64,000 bases of DNA from Scenedesmus sp. ARA3. Lineage: Eukaryota; Chlorophyta; Chlorophyceae; Sphaeropleales; Scenedesmaceae. Location of the stretch: the NCBI GenBank assembly GCA_004335835.1, contig RWJK01001811.1:62001-126000 (forward strand), given 5' to 3'. Below are positions 1-12,141 of the stretch, piece by piece. The notes below the pieces were generated by a model. That model did not search any database. It saw only the letters and a program-made list of their open reading frames with translations, and had not been told where the DNA came from. Positions within the stretch are counted from its first letter, which is position 1. The number at the start of each line of letters is the position of its first letter. A program made the position numbers and the translations under genes.

Positions 1-2685
1 GGGGTTTTGAGCCAGGCCCAGGGACGGGTCGCAGAACCAAGGATTGGCAGCAGCTGTGGCAGGTAGGGTGTCACCGCAAGTAGGGACCGCCTGCATTTAC
101 AACACAGGCAGCAGCAGTAATGCAAAGTTCAGCACAAAGGCAGAAGCACCATCGCAACGACAAACGCCGCGCCAGGACCGGATAAGCCTTTAGCCAGCAG
201 GGCAAATTGGAGCCCCTGCCATGCAGCTGTACCAGTGGTGCCAGACAGCACGGGCAGTGTCTGCTCATAACATCATCACGCAAGTGTAGATTCGTCACCC
301 CTTTCAGCCAAACACGAAACCAGTGTTCAACTAGCTCTGCACCCACCCTGCAGCACCGCCTGCGAGATGGTGGGCTGACATTGGCCTTGGCGGGGTCAGC
401 CTCCGTGCCTGGCGGGCAGTGCTGCGGCTGCTTGCCCGGCTTGAACACGTCCTTGTCAGCGCAGGTGGACCTCTGCAGGCAAGTAGCACAGATACACAGA
501 GTAGCGGCCAGCAAGAGCGGCAGGTGAATGAGCACTTCTCTCTGCAGGTGCACAAGCGAAGAGGTGTAGCTGCGGCAGCATGCAGTGCAGTTGCGCGGGC
601 TGCTGCAAGATGTACAGGAAAGAGCTTGCTCTGCTGACAAGTACTTAGCAGAGATGATCAACGAGAACCTCAGCAGCAGCTGCATCAACTGAAATGCAAC
701 GCACCTTGCAGCAGACTTCGCTTGAAGGGTTGGGCCTGAAGTGTGCCTCCTGGTTGGGGTACCAGCCGTTGCTGGTGTCGCAGTAGAAGGGCTGGCACCC
801 TGGCTCGTCTGGGTTGATGTCGATGCAGCTGAACCGCGGCCTGCAGCACACACTGGCAGTTGGCGGTGACAGCGTGTCCCACGGGGCGGCGCCTGGCACG
901 TTGTCGTTGCGCACATAGTTGCCCAGCGCAGCGCAGTTGAAGGGCTGGTCGTTGGGCTGGTCGGGCCGCGTGTCGCCGCATGTGCCTGCACCTGGGATGG
1001 GTGCAGGAGTGGGTCCAGGGCCTGGAACAGGGCTGGGCACAGCGGGGGCTGGGCCAGGGCTTGGGCTGCTCAGCGCAGCTGGGCTGGGGCTAGGGCTCGG
1101 CAGTGCCTGCACAGCCACAAGGAAGGCACGGCGAATCTGATAAGGTTGCTGAAACATGACAGCGTGTTGACAACAGGAGCACATCCAATAGCAGCAGCAG
1201 CAGCAGCAGCAGCAGGCAGAGCAAGAGGCACAAGCTGCCGTGTTGAGCACTGCCGGATACAGAGGCATACAGTGGCTGCACTGTTTAGAGGCAGGCACAC
1301 GGTTCAACCTGTGAGCTGCTGCTGCTGCTGCTGCTGCTGCTTTGGCGTCAAGTTGGGGCAAAGCTTCAGCAGCGCCTGGCTGAGCTCACCACGCAGCACG
1401 TCTCCACAGATGGAGCTGTGCTGGTGGACTCTCTGTTGAGCGCCATGTCTTGCGGGCATTCGAATTCCTGCGGCCCAGGTTGCCTGACGTCTGTGTCCAG
1501 GCAGCTCGGAATGTCCTGCAGGACACCAGCAGCAGGCAGGTGTCAGAGCAGGACCAGGCACGCTGCTACACGCGTTGAGCACACTAGCACATGTCAGCTG
1601 CGCTGTTGCACACACTAATGTGATGCATATGCCGCCGGCACTTTCAAAATGGCTGCACAGCCTGAACAGTCTCTGCTGCATAAGCCTCACACTGCAATTC
1701 CATGTCAGAAAGCGCTGTAAGCTGACTGCCGCACCGTTCCGCTGATGGAGCACTGCCACCTGGCCAGCCTGATGTCACACGTCCGCCCTGTCCCGGGGTA
1801 GGGGCCTCCGTACGTGGCATCAGTCAGCCACCAGAACCTGCCGGTGCCAATCTGAGGGTTGTACCTGCAGTGTTGCAAACACAGGCGGGCATTTTGGCAG
1901 CGCAAACATCGTTAGATAGGCCCTGTGTGGTGGTTGCTGGCATTGCTGCTCAATGTGCAACTGCAGCTGCACAGCAGAAGAAATGCTGTTCTGGTTCTTC
2001 CACGCAGCGCAACACACAAAGTGCAGGGCACTTACAGGTTGCAGGTGTGGCAATAATGCTGCTGTCACGGGGCATGGCGCGGAGCACTGAAGCCATCCGC
2101 TGCATGCGCGGCGCCTTGCCGCACCAGAAGTTGTTGTTGGGGTTGGTCTGTGTGTCACAGCAGGCGTTCTTCAAGGTGGACTCGAAGGCTGCACCGCTGG
2201 CCAAGTAGTCGAAGCCAGGCCCAGTGCAAGGGCCGTCACTGCAAGCAACACAGTGCGTGGAAGTGCATGGTGAACAGTAGATAGCGTGATGCCTCGTGAC
2301 TCCAGCATTTGCTGCGGGTGTCAGTTACAGGCAGTTGCTGCGGCATCTTGGCTTGCGTTGCGCGAGTCAAATGATGATTCGATCGCTGCATTGGCACGGT
2401 TAGTAGCGTCATGCTGCTGCAACAGCTCTGCAGTGGTGAACACCTGCGGGATATGCATGTGCGCTTGCTGCAAGTGAGAGAATAGTCTCATGTGGGTCGT
2501 TTCACAAACTACAGCTGGTGTCAACCACGACAGAACGAACACATGCTGCTGCCCTGCTGCTGCAGCATATCCCTCAGAACGCACCTGCAGGTGCCGATTG
2601 CAAAAGTGACGCCAAAGCTGGACTTGACCATCTCTGACCCCTGATATGCAGGCTGGCCGAATGTGCAGCAGGCTCCTTGGACGGC
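1..2685 (-). CDS. Secreted Cys-rich modular protein with Ser-Pro linker (partial, runs off left end)
   Basis: Exons read on the minus strand: 2685-2585, 2238-2036, 1864-1735, 1106-705, 472-347 and 90-<1. The last three keep frame through consensus GT-AG sites. The 1106-705 exon opens with a Pro/Ser-rich stretch (ALPSPSPSPAAL and onward), typical of hydroxyproline-rich algal wall or matrix glycoproteins. Four Cys modules follow, each of the form C-x-D ... C ... CC: they start TCGDTRPDQP, SCIDINPDEP, TCADKDVFKP and TCGDTLPATA. Upstream exons also carry double-Cys motifs (GACCTFG, NACCDTQ). I do not recognise the module by name. Extracellular location is inferred from Cys content and the SP linker; no signal peptide was found because the 5' end is unresolved. 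The 2036/1864 junction does not keep phase in my reading, so a small exon may be missing there. Confidence 0.55.
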
Positions 2686-3168
2686 CTGCAGCACGCCCGG
2701 CAAAGATATGCCGCCAGTTGTCAGCACAAGTGTTACATCAACCACAACACAACAGGCCGGGTGAGGCTGTGAGCTCGGTTGAGTGGCATTGCTGTGCATG
2801 GGCTGTTGTATAGTAGGATCACGTGCAGGATTGGCTGAGTGCAGCTGCTGCAGGGAGATTATCTCACCAGTGGCTGCTGCCACAGCAGCAAAGCCCCTGC
2901 TGCCACCAGCAGTGTTAGCCACTGCTGGCTATTACCCATCCGACGCCTGCAAAACACCACAATGCAGAGTTCAGCATGGCTCAACTCTTGCGCGGCAGTA
3001 GCCGGCACATTGGGTAATATGGCAAATGCATTGCACCATCAGCGTTTGTGCCGAGCAAGCTCCCTTGCAGAAGAGCGCCCACTACTGGGGTGCGTGCGGC
3101 CCTAGGTGCTGTCCCACATGTGTATCTGAAAGCAGTCGGTGTAGCCCAACTGTTCTGGCAAGGATGTT

Positions 3169-3223
<55 letters not shown>

Positions 3224-4993
3224 TCAGCTGGGTGCCACTGCTTGTGGTGCTGCTTGTCATGATTACTGGACCGGCAACCGCAGCAGGCACAGCAACGCAG
3301 CACCAGAATTGATGCATGTACGGCGATTCTTCAGCCAGAACTGGTTCACACACCGTTTACGCTTTGCGCCCGCTGTCCTTGTGCACCTTCACGAACTGCT
3401 GGATTGCAGGGTGAGGCAACGATTCTCCAAGGCTGAAACAATAGGGCTTTCTTTTACCAAGTCTAAAGCGTAACAGCTGCAAAAACTGATGGAGTTAGCA
3501 GCGCATTCGGCGTTGTTGGTAAGATGCAGCTGGTGCTTGCGTGCTGCACCTCTGCTATACTTCACACTCGACCAACGCAGATCAGACACTATCATTCGAT
3601 CACCTTGACCAGCGATAATGAGCAATCATCTCAAGGTCGTAAGCAGGAAAAAAGTGACAATGGATCGCATACGCACCAAAGTGCGAGTTTGGTGCGAGTT
3701 TGCTACTTCGACAAGGGGTCTGCAGAAATGGGTTTGAGAAACTCAACTTATCAAACAAGCCCTTTCTGTAAATCCGCCCTGCAACATGGATCACCGTGCT
3801 AACCTGCTTCCCGTATTTCGATGACTCTGAACAGAACGTTAACGGGAGTTCCTACAAGTGAATATAAGACGATATACAATGTGTTGTTTTTTTCAAAACC
3901 GGAACATCAGCAGTGTCGCGCAGTGCACAGATATCACCCATGCAGCAGATGGCAACACGGCAAGAAGCACCGCGAGAACACAATTGTGATCAGGAACAAG
4001 TTGAGTATGCAGCAGACTTTTAGATGTGGCGCGTGGCTGCGTATGTGCAGTGGTGGGCTGCTTTCAGTTGAGCTCAGCACAACCCCGGGCCTCTGCTGGC
4101 CAGCCAAGGCCTGGGTCTCCTTGAGCTGCGCCTTGTCGCAGTCATGCTGACACTGTGACAATGTGACACGATGCAGTTGATTCAAGAGCACTAACGGCGC
4201 TGAAAGCACCATATCCTTACGCACAGTACATGCATCATACAACTGTGGAACCATGTCAGGGAACTGCAGCAGTACAGGCACCTGTAGTTCGGGCTGAAAG
4301 TTATGCATCACATATGTGAAGTATTGCTGTGGATGCTGTGTGGAGCTGCCCGTGACAGACACTGTCTCGCAGTAAAGCAGCTTAAGGTTGTAAGCAGCTG
4401 AGGGTGTAAGTTGGGGTGTAAGCAGCTGCATGTTATGTTGTCCTGAAGGGTTTCGAGCGAGTGACCCGAACATTTGTGATGCACATTGACGTCAACTTCA
4501 ACTACAACGTGGTCGATGCTTTAGTGCAGCTTCACGCAACGTGTGCAGTAGGTTCTCGTCTAGGCCACTATGTCTCTAGTGCAGCGATCGCTGCGCATGG
4601 GCTTGGACGCTGCCATCTACAACAGGTTATACACCAAAAGTAGCTTTTTCAGAAAGAGCTGGTCAATAAGTCGGGCTCAAACCTGACTTGCGATGCAAAC
4701 GTGTGACTTGCAGACGTGCTGCTTTCAAGGTTGCGCAGTTGAGGACACCGTCGATTGCAGCAGGCCGTTCCCGTAAGTGTTAGGACCTCAAGGATTGCTG
4801 TACAAGCAGAGTTGTGCGATCCGTTGCTCTTTGGGACTATGCTGCGTGCTGGTGGTGCCCTTGCTGCTGTTGAGGCAGCAGCTGTGGTTGAGGCAGCAGC
4901 AAAGGAGAGGGGCATGCATTGACTTCTGCCACTTTTGCATACCTGGCAAGTGAATACGTTCGCTTATTTTGTTGTTGTGGTGTTGCAGGAAGC
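2686..4993. other. Intergenic or unresolved 5' regions
   Basis: No gene could be supported here with confidence. It contains a GCT run of about 17 units at 3171-3222. A 179-codon minus-strand open frame at 3934-4473 has a few Cys (QCQHDC) and could be an upstream exon of the Cys-rich gene, but no splice chain was established. A short plus-strand frame from the ATG at 4838 (MLRAGGALAAVEAA) is Ala-rich and could be an upstream transit-peptide exon of the aminopeptidase. Confidence 0.4.
3171..3222. repeat. (GCT)n microsatellite
   Basis: About 17 uninterrupted GCT units between genes. Both strands are open through it (poly-Ala, poly-Cys, poly-Gln frames), which is a by-product of the repeat and not evidence of coding. 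Confidence 0.9.
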
Positions 4994-7900
4994 ATGACAA
5001 CCAGTGTGAGTGCTTCAGCCATGCCTGTGGCTACAGTGCCTGGCTTTGACAAGGTCGGTGTGGCACAGCATGGCATAGGACAGCGGCAGCTTAAGCAGCA
5101 ACTTATTGTGCATGAATGGAGTCCCGAACCAATGCAGCAGCGGCAGCAGGCCAGATCTGCGCTTGCGGTCGCTTCGATTACCTTTGCGACAAGCAGCAGC
5201 AGCAGCAGCAGCAGGTTGCTGCCAGCACGCACATTTTACGCAACAAGAGAACATGCGGTGCTACCACACTTGGTTCATACGCGCTGATTTCCTGCTGGTG
5301 CCGCTGCTGCTTACTGCTGCTATTGTTGCTGCTGCTCCCGCTGCAGGTGGCATTTGAGCCAGAGGCGCTTCCCGCTGTGTCTGTGGTGGCAGACGCGCCT
5401 GGCTCCTGGGCTGGTGATCTGCTGGCAGTGGCTGTTACAGAGGAGGACCTGAACAGCAGCGGTGAGCAGCAGCAGCAGCGGTTGTGGTAATGACAGCGCC
5501 GCAGCAGCATGCTTCAGCAAGCTGGAGCTGCAAGGCCACCATGCAGGCCAGCAGCAGCAGTAGGTGTTGCAGGGTTTGTACATAGCTGCAAAGAGGGCAA
5601 TAATAGTCGTTGTTTCCGCTCCATACGGGGCGCGGTTGCTGATGCCGATGACAAGGTATGGCTTACAAGAAGACTATTATTACTATAGCTGCGAAGGGGG
5701 CATGGTTGAAGTAGCCTGCAGTGCTCAGGCACTGCTCACAAGCATGGCAGCGATGCACACCTCGCAGCTGGCACAGGTACCTGGATCAGCAGAAGCAGCA
5801 CAACTGTTTGGCAGCCAGTATCGTGACAAACACAAGCTTTGTTGTGCTGATGAATGCCTATGCTCAATACAATGGCTGCTTCTGTGCTGGGCTGTTTGCA
5901 GGCGGTGATGACAAGGATGCTGATAAAGTGGTCAGCATCAAGTCTGATGCACTGGCCAGCCTAGACAAGCAGCTGCAGGTGCGGCAACACTGCAAGGCAG
6001 TGAGCAGCTGCAGGTGCGGCAATACTGTAAGGCAGTGAGCAGCTGCAGGTGCGGCAATACTGTAAGGCAGTGAGCAGCTGCAGGTGCAATACTGCAAGGC
6101 AGTGAGCAGCTGCAGGTGCGGCAATACTGCAAGGCAATGAGCAGCAGCTGCAGCAGCTGCTGCTGGTGCTGCTAGTTGCATTGCAGCAGGAGCTGCGGGA
6201 ATCAGATTGTGACCCGGCAGGCATTGGTGGCAGCTTTAGTGCAGGGCTTGGTTGCATACGTCTTGCCTGTGACCTCACCTGCCGATGCGTCTGTTGCTGC
6301 TGCTGACTTGCTGCTGCTGCTGCTGCTGCTGCTGCTGTCGGCAGGGGGCGCTGTCAGAGCTGCTGTCGGGCGGTGACTTTGAGGGCAAGCAGAGCAGCGC
6401 CAGCAGGGCGCTGCGCCTGGGCCAGTCTGCTGCTGCAGGGCCTCGCTACGTGGCGCTGCTGGGGCTGGGCAAGGGCGAGGCACTGGCTAAGCCTGCCAGT
6501 GAGCGCTATGGCGCCAACCCCTACCAGGTGTGTGTCTGCGCAGCAGGCAATGCTATCGAGTTCTCAGGGGTGCTGGTGGGGTCAAAATGTGTATGTTCTT
6601 CATGTTTGTGGCTGGCGGCGAGCGGTGCGGTGCAACCCCTACCAGGTGTGTGTCTGTGTCTGTGCAGCAGCAGGCAATGCCGTTGAGACTGGTATCAAGT
6701 TTATGTGTGTTGCTTGTGCTTGCGGCTGGCGACGAGCGCTACATGGTAACCACTACCTCTGTCTGCGCTGCCTGCAGGCGGCTGGCGCTGCGCTGGCCAA
6801 GCTGGCCAAGGCGGAGAAGGTGGCCAGTGCAGGCCTGGCGCTGCTCAGCGCACCACAGGGCGCAGACGCGCAGCAGGAGGCAGCCAAGCGGCTGGCTGCA
6901 GGTGGGAAGAGCCAGCGCCTGCTGCTGCTGCTGCCGCCCGTTTACTTTGAGCTGCTGTTATTGTTACAGATCGAAGATAGCTTGTGCTTCTCGCCAGCAG
7001 CGCGTTTGGCTGCATGTCACCTGCGCCGCAGTTGGTGTGACCCAGCTCGTGCAATTTGGCATGCTCAACAGCTGGCTGCTGCTACACTTTAGATGGCAGG
7101 TGTGCTGGGTGGCTGCTGCGAGCCGCTGGACTTCTATCAGGCCCCAGCGTCCGCAACATTTGACACGCTCCGCTGACTTTCTGCTGCTACTGCTGCTGCT
7201 GCTGCATCCTGCAGGTGCGCTGGCTGGCTGCTATGAGTCGCTGCGCTTCAAGTCGAAGGCCAAGGCGCCCAAGCTGGCTGCGCTGCACCTGATGGGCCTG
7301 GGGGGCAGCCAGCAGCAGCTGGAGGCAGGGCTGCAGGCAGGCGCTGGCCTGGCTGCCGGCAACTCCATGACCCGGTGGGTGCTGCTTGCAAGCGCTGAGC
7401 CGTGTGCCGCTGCGCGGCATGTGCCCTGTATAAAGAGCTACAGCGTGCATGCAGGCAAACATTACAAGGACAATGCAGCATAATGCGTACTCACAGAGCG
7501 AGAAGGGGCCCCAGGCCGTGCATGGCCTGGCAGGATGCGGCGTGCGCTGCAGTGTGCAGTGCTGTGCAGTGGGTGGAGCAACATGGTTTGCGAGATGATG
7601 TGATGTTGACTAGCAAAGAAAGGAGGAGACGCTTGTGCTGCCGAGCATGGCACACAGCGCATTCCCTGAGCATCCCTAGACATGCGTGGCTGCACCAGCA
7701 TGGTTCAGCTGTGATGGTGAAGTAAGACAGCAGTTGCGCCTGCCACCCACAGTCCCTGGCAGCTTACTCCATATCGCTATGCAATGAGTGTGGTGCATAT
7801 CTGGCTAGCACCATTGTGCTGCCACTACGTCACAGCGGCGCAAGCTGAGGCACCACACAGGCCCTCGCAGCAACATATCTTGCGGAACCGGCTTGGTCCT

Positions 7901-8125
7901 AGTACCCAGCATGCTGATCTAATGTGCAGGCACGCTCTGCATCTGCTGTGCTGCGCTGCCCGGCACTGCCCTTTGGCACAAATCGGCCAACCGCTGCCCG
8001 CCGTGCTGCAGATACCTGGTCGAGGCGCCACCCAACGTGTGCACGCCCAGCCATCTTGCGGATGCTGCAGCACACATTGCAGCACTGGCACCCGAGCGGC
8101 TCAGCCTGCAGGTGGGATGGCTGGC

Positions 8126-8169
<44 letters not shown>

Positions 8170-9057
8170 TTTGGGTTTCCTTGCGCAGCTGTGACTGCAT
8201 TGATGTCATGTGCAGTTCTGCCTGCCCATGTGCTGGCCTTCCCTGGTGTGTGCTGAGGCCATGCTGCTTCTGCTCATCACACAGCTGCTGCAGTGCTCGA
8301 TTGTCGTGCTGTGGTAGCTGGACTTGAGGCACACCATGGACAGATGTTGCCGACATTCTCTGCCAGCATGCCTTGTCGTGTGCTGCTGCCTTTGTTGCTG
8401 CTGCTGCTGCTGCTGCTGCAGGTGCTGGATGCAGACGCGTGTGCCAAGCTGGGCATGGGCTGCTACCTAGGCGTGGCTGAGGCCTCAATGGAGCCGCCTG
8501 CCTTCATCCACCTCACCTACAAGCCGCAAGGCGAGGCAAAGAAGAAGGCAAGGGAGCGCTGGCGGGTGCTGGCAGCGCTTGCACATTGTGTCCGTGGAAC
8601 TATTGTCAAGATGTTCTGAGCTGGCAGCTGTGTCTTTTGTAATGTAAGTTAACTTGTGCTAAGCTAGCAGCTGTGGTTTGCAGCAGCTCCGTCTAGCCCC
8701 GCTTTGAGCTTGCTGCACCTGCGCTTGTGCTCGTTGCCGCAGGTTGCTACTACGAACCCTACTTCACTTGGCAAGACGAGCTATGTGAAGCGGTGGTGGA
8801 AGCGGCATTCGTTGCCTCGTCATTTTTCTGCTGCAACTTGATGTGATGATAATGTTGATGATTCTTTTGCTGCAGGTCGCGGTTGTGGGCAAGGCCCTCG
8901 GCTATGGCTTGAGCTTGCGGCGCGACCCTGGGCTGCATGCTGCTGCGCTTGCTTCTTCTCTTGATGGCTGACTAATCTGCAGTGGGCGAGCGCCTCACCA
9001 GTGCCTCTGGCAGCTACAGCATGCTGCTCTGTCTCGTCTATTTCTTTTGCTGTAACT

Positions 9058-9120
<63 letters not shown>

Positions 9121-9130
9121 NNNNNNNNNN

Positions 9131-9193
<63 letters not shown>

Positions 9194-12141
9194 AATGGTT
9201 TTTTTTGCTGCAGGTCGCGATCGTGGGCAAGGGCCTCACATTCGACTCTGGCGGCTACAACCTCAAGGCAGGGCCTGGCAGCATGATCGAGCTCATGAAG
9301 TTTGACATGGGAGGAGCAGCAGCCACGCTGGGCGCGGCCCGCATCCTGGCAGCCACGCAGCCGGAGGGAGTCGAGGTGCGCACAGCATGATGCGATCTGG
9401 GATGCAGCTGCTGCTGACAGCTGGCGCGGTTGGTTTTGGGAGGTCGAGGCGCACTTCGAATGTGCGTGCAGTGGGCATGCGGGTGTGTGCCAGTAAGCAC
9501 CGCATGTTGCTGATAGCTGCATGGCAGCAGCTGCAGCTATGACAGGGCAGTCAGCCAGCGCAATGGACGAGCATGACACAGCGTACTGGTGCATACCAGC
9601 CTGAAGCAGGCCTGGTCACAGCAAGCAAGTAGCCGTGCGCAGCAGCGGTTGCACGTACGTAGGCTTGAGCCCGGTCGCTCGCTAGTGACAGCATGCTCAA
9701 GCATCCAAGGTTCACGGCACAACTGCTGTGTTGCGTCCCGGTATCTAGCGGGGAATGCAGAGCATTGCAATTGACCTGATATGCGCTGTCGGCTTTGTGC
9801 TGTCCCCTTGCAGGTGCACTTCATTATCGCGTCATGCGAGAACATGGTGCATGGAAAGGGCCTGCGGCCGGGCGATGTGCTCAAGTCCGCACACGGCAAG
9901 ACAGTAGAGGTCAACAAGTGAGCGAGGCTGTCATCTGTGCACTTCGCAGTGAGCAGGGGTGCCTTCTGCAGTGAGCAGGGCTGCCATCTGTGCACTTCGC
10001 ACAATCCATATGAGGCTAGCCACCCGGCAGTTTGCAGGCTATGCATGCTGCACTGTGCGCAAGATACTAAGCTAAGACTGCGCACATGCCTTGTCACTGT
10101 TTGGTGCGGGCAATGCGCCTGCCTGTGGATGCATTCAAGCTGCACAGGAATACGATTCGTGCATCCCACAGATGTTCAAAAAATTTGCGGCAGCATGCTA
10201 TCTGTTGGTGTGGTTTGCACTTAGAGCAAGCTGCCGGTGAGGTGGGGTGCCGTTGCGCACCGCAGTAAGACGTCTCTGGATGTAAACATGAGAGATTTGG
10301 TGCTCAAGGGTGTGCAGTGTGTTCTACGGTGCTCACTCTCCTTCTCTGGTCTCAGACCTGTGTTCAACCTGTTGTGGCTCATACCATCCAAGATGGTGCC
10401 AGGACCCGCATGTAACTATCCTCTCTCAAAAATGCGTGTGCCTGCCTGCCCATTGTCTGTGTTGCTGTGCTCTGCCGCCAACCGCAGCACCGATGCTGAG
10501 GGCCGGCTCACGCTTGCAGATGCACTGTGGTATGCACAGGAGAAGGCAGGCGTGGCGGTGAGCATCAACAGTGCCAGCAGCAGCAGCAGCAGCAGCATGC
10601 ATTACGCGCTAGCTGCCGACTGGCAAATGGGGCTGGAGGCTTTGCTATGCATATCAAGCGCGCGCACACTGCTCGTGTACAGATCGCACACAGCCTGTTC
10701 CTTGTTTGAATCAAGCTAGAGTGGGTCTGCGGGTACCTGGGCATTAGGTGCGGCTGCCAACCGCAATGGCACGCCAAAATCGCTTTGCACCCCTGCATTG
10801 CCCCGCTGCGCTGCTTGACCTAATCGGTGCCTGCTGTGCCCGGCTGCCTCGTGTGCGAGCAGGCGATTGTGGACATCGCCACACTGACAGGCGCCTGTAT
10901 CATCGCGTTGGGTGGCGAGGTGGCTGGCATGTTCACGCCCAGTGACGCCATGGCAGCAGGCTTGTGTGCAGCGTCAAATGCGGCTGGGGAGAAGCTGTGG
11001 CGCATGCCCATGGAGGCCAGCTATGCGGAGCAGCTCAAGAGCAGCGTGGCTGACATGAAGAACACAGGTGAGGCGGCGCTGCACTTCTCCTGCCAGCTTG
11101 TGATGGTCATCATGTTTGGCAATCGCATTAAGATGATCATACGCATGGTGAATGCTGAGCTGCGCACCTTTGAGCAATGCTCGGTGTCAGTGTACAGATC
11201 ATGGATGCCTTGTTCTTAGCAAGCAATATATGTTTTGAAATACAGCCAGTTGGGGGCGATGATGCGGCTGGTTGAGGGGTGGGCATGAGCAGCAGCTTGT
11301 GACGCTTGCCCATGGATCCCAGGTACGCGAAGCAGCGCAAGAGCAGCGTGGTCGACATGAAGAGCACAGGCGTCGGTGATGGCGTGGGCTGCTGCATAAG
11401 CCCTTGCATTGCTGAGGTTGGTGGTGCTCTACACGTGCACAGACCAACAATACACACATTACATGCCGGCGTGCCATCAACACGCTCTCAAGATGACCCT
11501 GCTCTGCTGTGCTCTTGTGTGTGCGCTGCAGGCGGCCGTGCTGGAGGCAGCATAACAGCTGCACTGTTCCTCAAGGTGAGATGCGGCATTGTCATGTGGC
11601 AGCAGCAGCGTTAAGCCCCTTACATGCCGTTGCTTGTTGATCGGAGGCGCCTGCACTGCTTGACACCATTGAGCTGGATGATCAGCACGCAACCTGCAGG
11701 TTGTGCCAGCAGCTGCTGTGCATGGCAGTGTGGTTTGCCTGAGCCTCAGAGCGTTGCGGTTGCAACAGCTGTTCAGTCCATATGTCATACCTTTGCAGTA
11801 CAGACTGCAGCCGCAGTGGTGCGCACGCTGCTGTTTGCTGAAGTGCTGCTGCGCTGAGCATGCTTGTAAGATGGTTTATGGTGTGTCCCCCGGGGGTGGG
11901 ACGAGACCACCCGTATATGAGATGTTATTCAGGAGATTACTTACATGCAAGCAGTGGATGACAGCTGTAGCGCGCTCTCAGACTTTGAAATGTGTGTGTG
12001 TGTTTGCAGGAGTTCATCAAGGAGGGAGTGGAGTGGGCCCACCTGGACATTGCAGGGCCGGTGTGGGATGAGAAGGCCTCTCTGCCGACAGGCTACGGAG
12101 CAGCGCTGCTTGCGCAGTGGGCCACTGAGCAGGGCGCTTGA
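4994..12141 (+). CDS. LAP: Leucine aminopeptidase, M17 family (probably plastid)
   Basis: Metallo-aminopeptidase that removes N-terminal residues from peptides. Fourteen exons keep frame end to end: 4994-5053, 5347-5461, 5902-5978, 6345-6527, 6778-6901, 7215-7374, 8012-8111, 8422-8547, 9214-9375, 9814-9917, 10488-10557, 10863-11067, 11532-11575, 12010-12141 (TGA), giving 553 residues, close to plant LAPs. The two-metal centre is intact: [11 protein letters not shown] supplies Lys and Asp, KFDMGGAA an Asp, and NTDAEGR the Asp/Glu pair plus catalytic Arg. [12 protein letters not shown] and [15 protein letters not shown] are further M17 signatures. The start is uncertain: ATG 4994 opens an exon, and an earlier transit-peptide exon (for example ATG 4838) is possible. 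The intron after 8547 uses a GC donor (AAG|GCAAGG); a GT donor 15 bases downstream is the alternative. Several introns hold decayed copies of adjacent exon edges. Confidence 0.92.
5971..6130 (+). repeat. Tandem copies of an exon end with its splice donor (LAP intron)
   Basis: The LAP exon ending at 5978 (KQLQ, then GTGCGG) is followed by a tandem array whose unit repeats the exon end and donor. The string AGCTGCAGGTGC starts at 5971, 6006, 6041, 6076 and 6108, so the unit is 35 bp (32 bp for the last step). Only the first copy fits the gene model. Confidence 0.9.
6632..6660 (+). repeat. Ghost copy of the NPYQ exon end (LAP intron)
   Basis: The text around the exon end at 6527 (AACCCCTACCAG then GTGTGTGTCT) recurs at 6639-6660 with its donor, inside the following intron. 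The upstream exon body is not duplicated. Confidence 0.75.
7096..7140 (+). repeat. Ghost copy of an exon start with its splice acceptor (LAP intron)
   Basis: GCAGGTGTGCTGGGTGGCTG at 7097 resembles GCAGGTGCGCTGGCTGGCTG at 7211, the true acceptor and exon start. The ghost would read [12 protein letters not shown] against the functional [12 protein letters not shown], then meets a stop. It is an acceptor-side duplication that has decayed. Confidence 0.75.
8126..8170. repeat. (GTGC)n microsatellite
   Basis: Uninterrupted GTGC tetranucleotide run just after the LAP exon ending at 8111. The His/Ala/Arg/Thr-repeat open frames over it are artefacts. Confidence 0.9.
8821..8920 (+). repeat. Ghost copy of intron end plus exon start (LAP)
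   Basis: TTTTGCTGCAGGTCGCGGTT then GTGGGCAAGGCCCTCG at 8866-8900 matches the real acceptor and exon start at about 9204-9236 (CTGCAGGTCGCGATCGTGGG). It would read [11 protein letters not shown] against the functional [11 protein letters not shown], losing the FDSGG metal ligands. It also carries a short impure GAT stretch where the downstream copy has a very long one. Confidence 0.8.
9058..9194. repeat. (GAT)n microsatellite with assembly gap
   Basis: Long GAT run in a LAP intron, interrupted by 10 Ns at 9121-9130, so the true length is unknown. It ends 19 bases before the acceptor at 9213. The long poly-Met, poly-His and poly-Ser frames are artefacts. Confidence 0.95.
11303..11372 (+). repeat. 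Ghost copy of an exon end (LAP)
   Basis: This segment would read [20 protein letters not shown] and matches the functional [20 protein letters not shown] of the exon ending at 11067. The donor GTGAGG is mutated to GTCGGT-like sequence, so this copy is probably not spliced. Confidence 0.8.

Noticed and set aside
5971..6130. Possible CRISPR-like array
   Set aside because: Repeats are direct and contiguous without unique spacers, in a eukaryotic intron; the unit is a copied exon end.
8820..9305. Long poly-His, poly-Met and poly-Ser open frames
   Set aside because: They are translations of the (GAT)n microsatellite and of Ns, inside an intron of the aminopeptidase.
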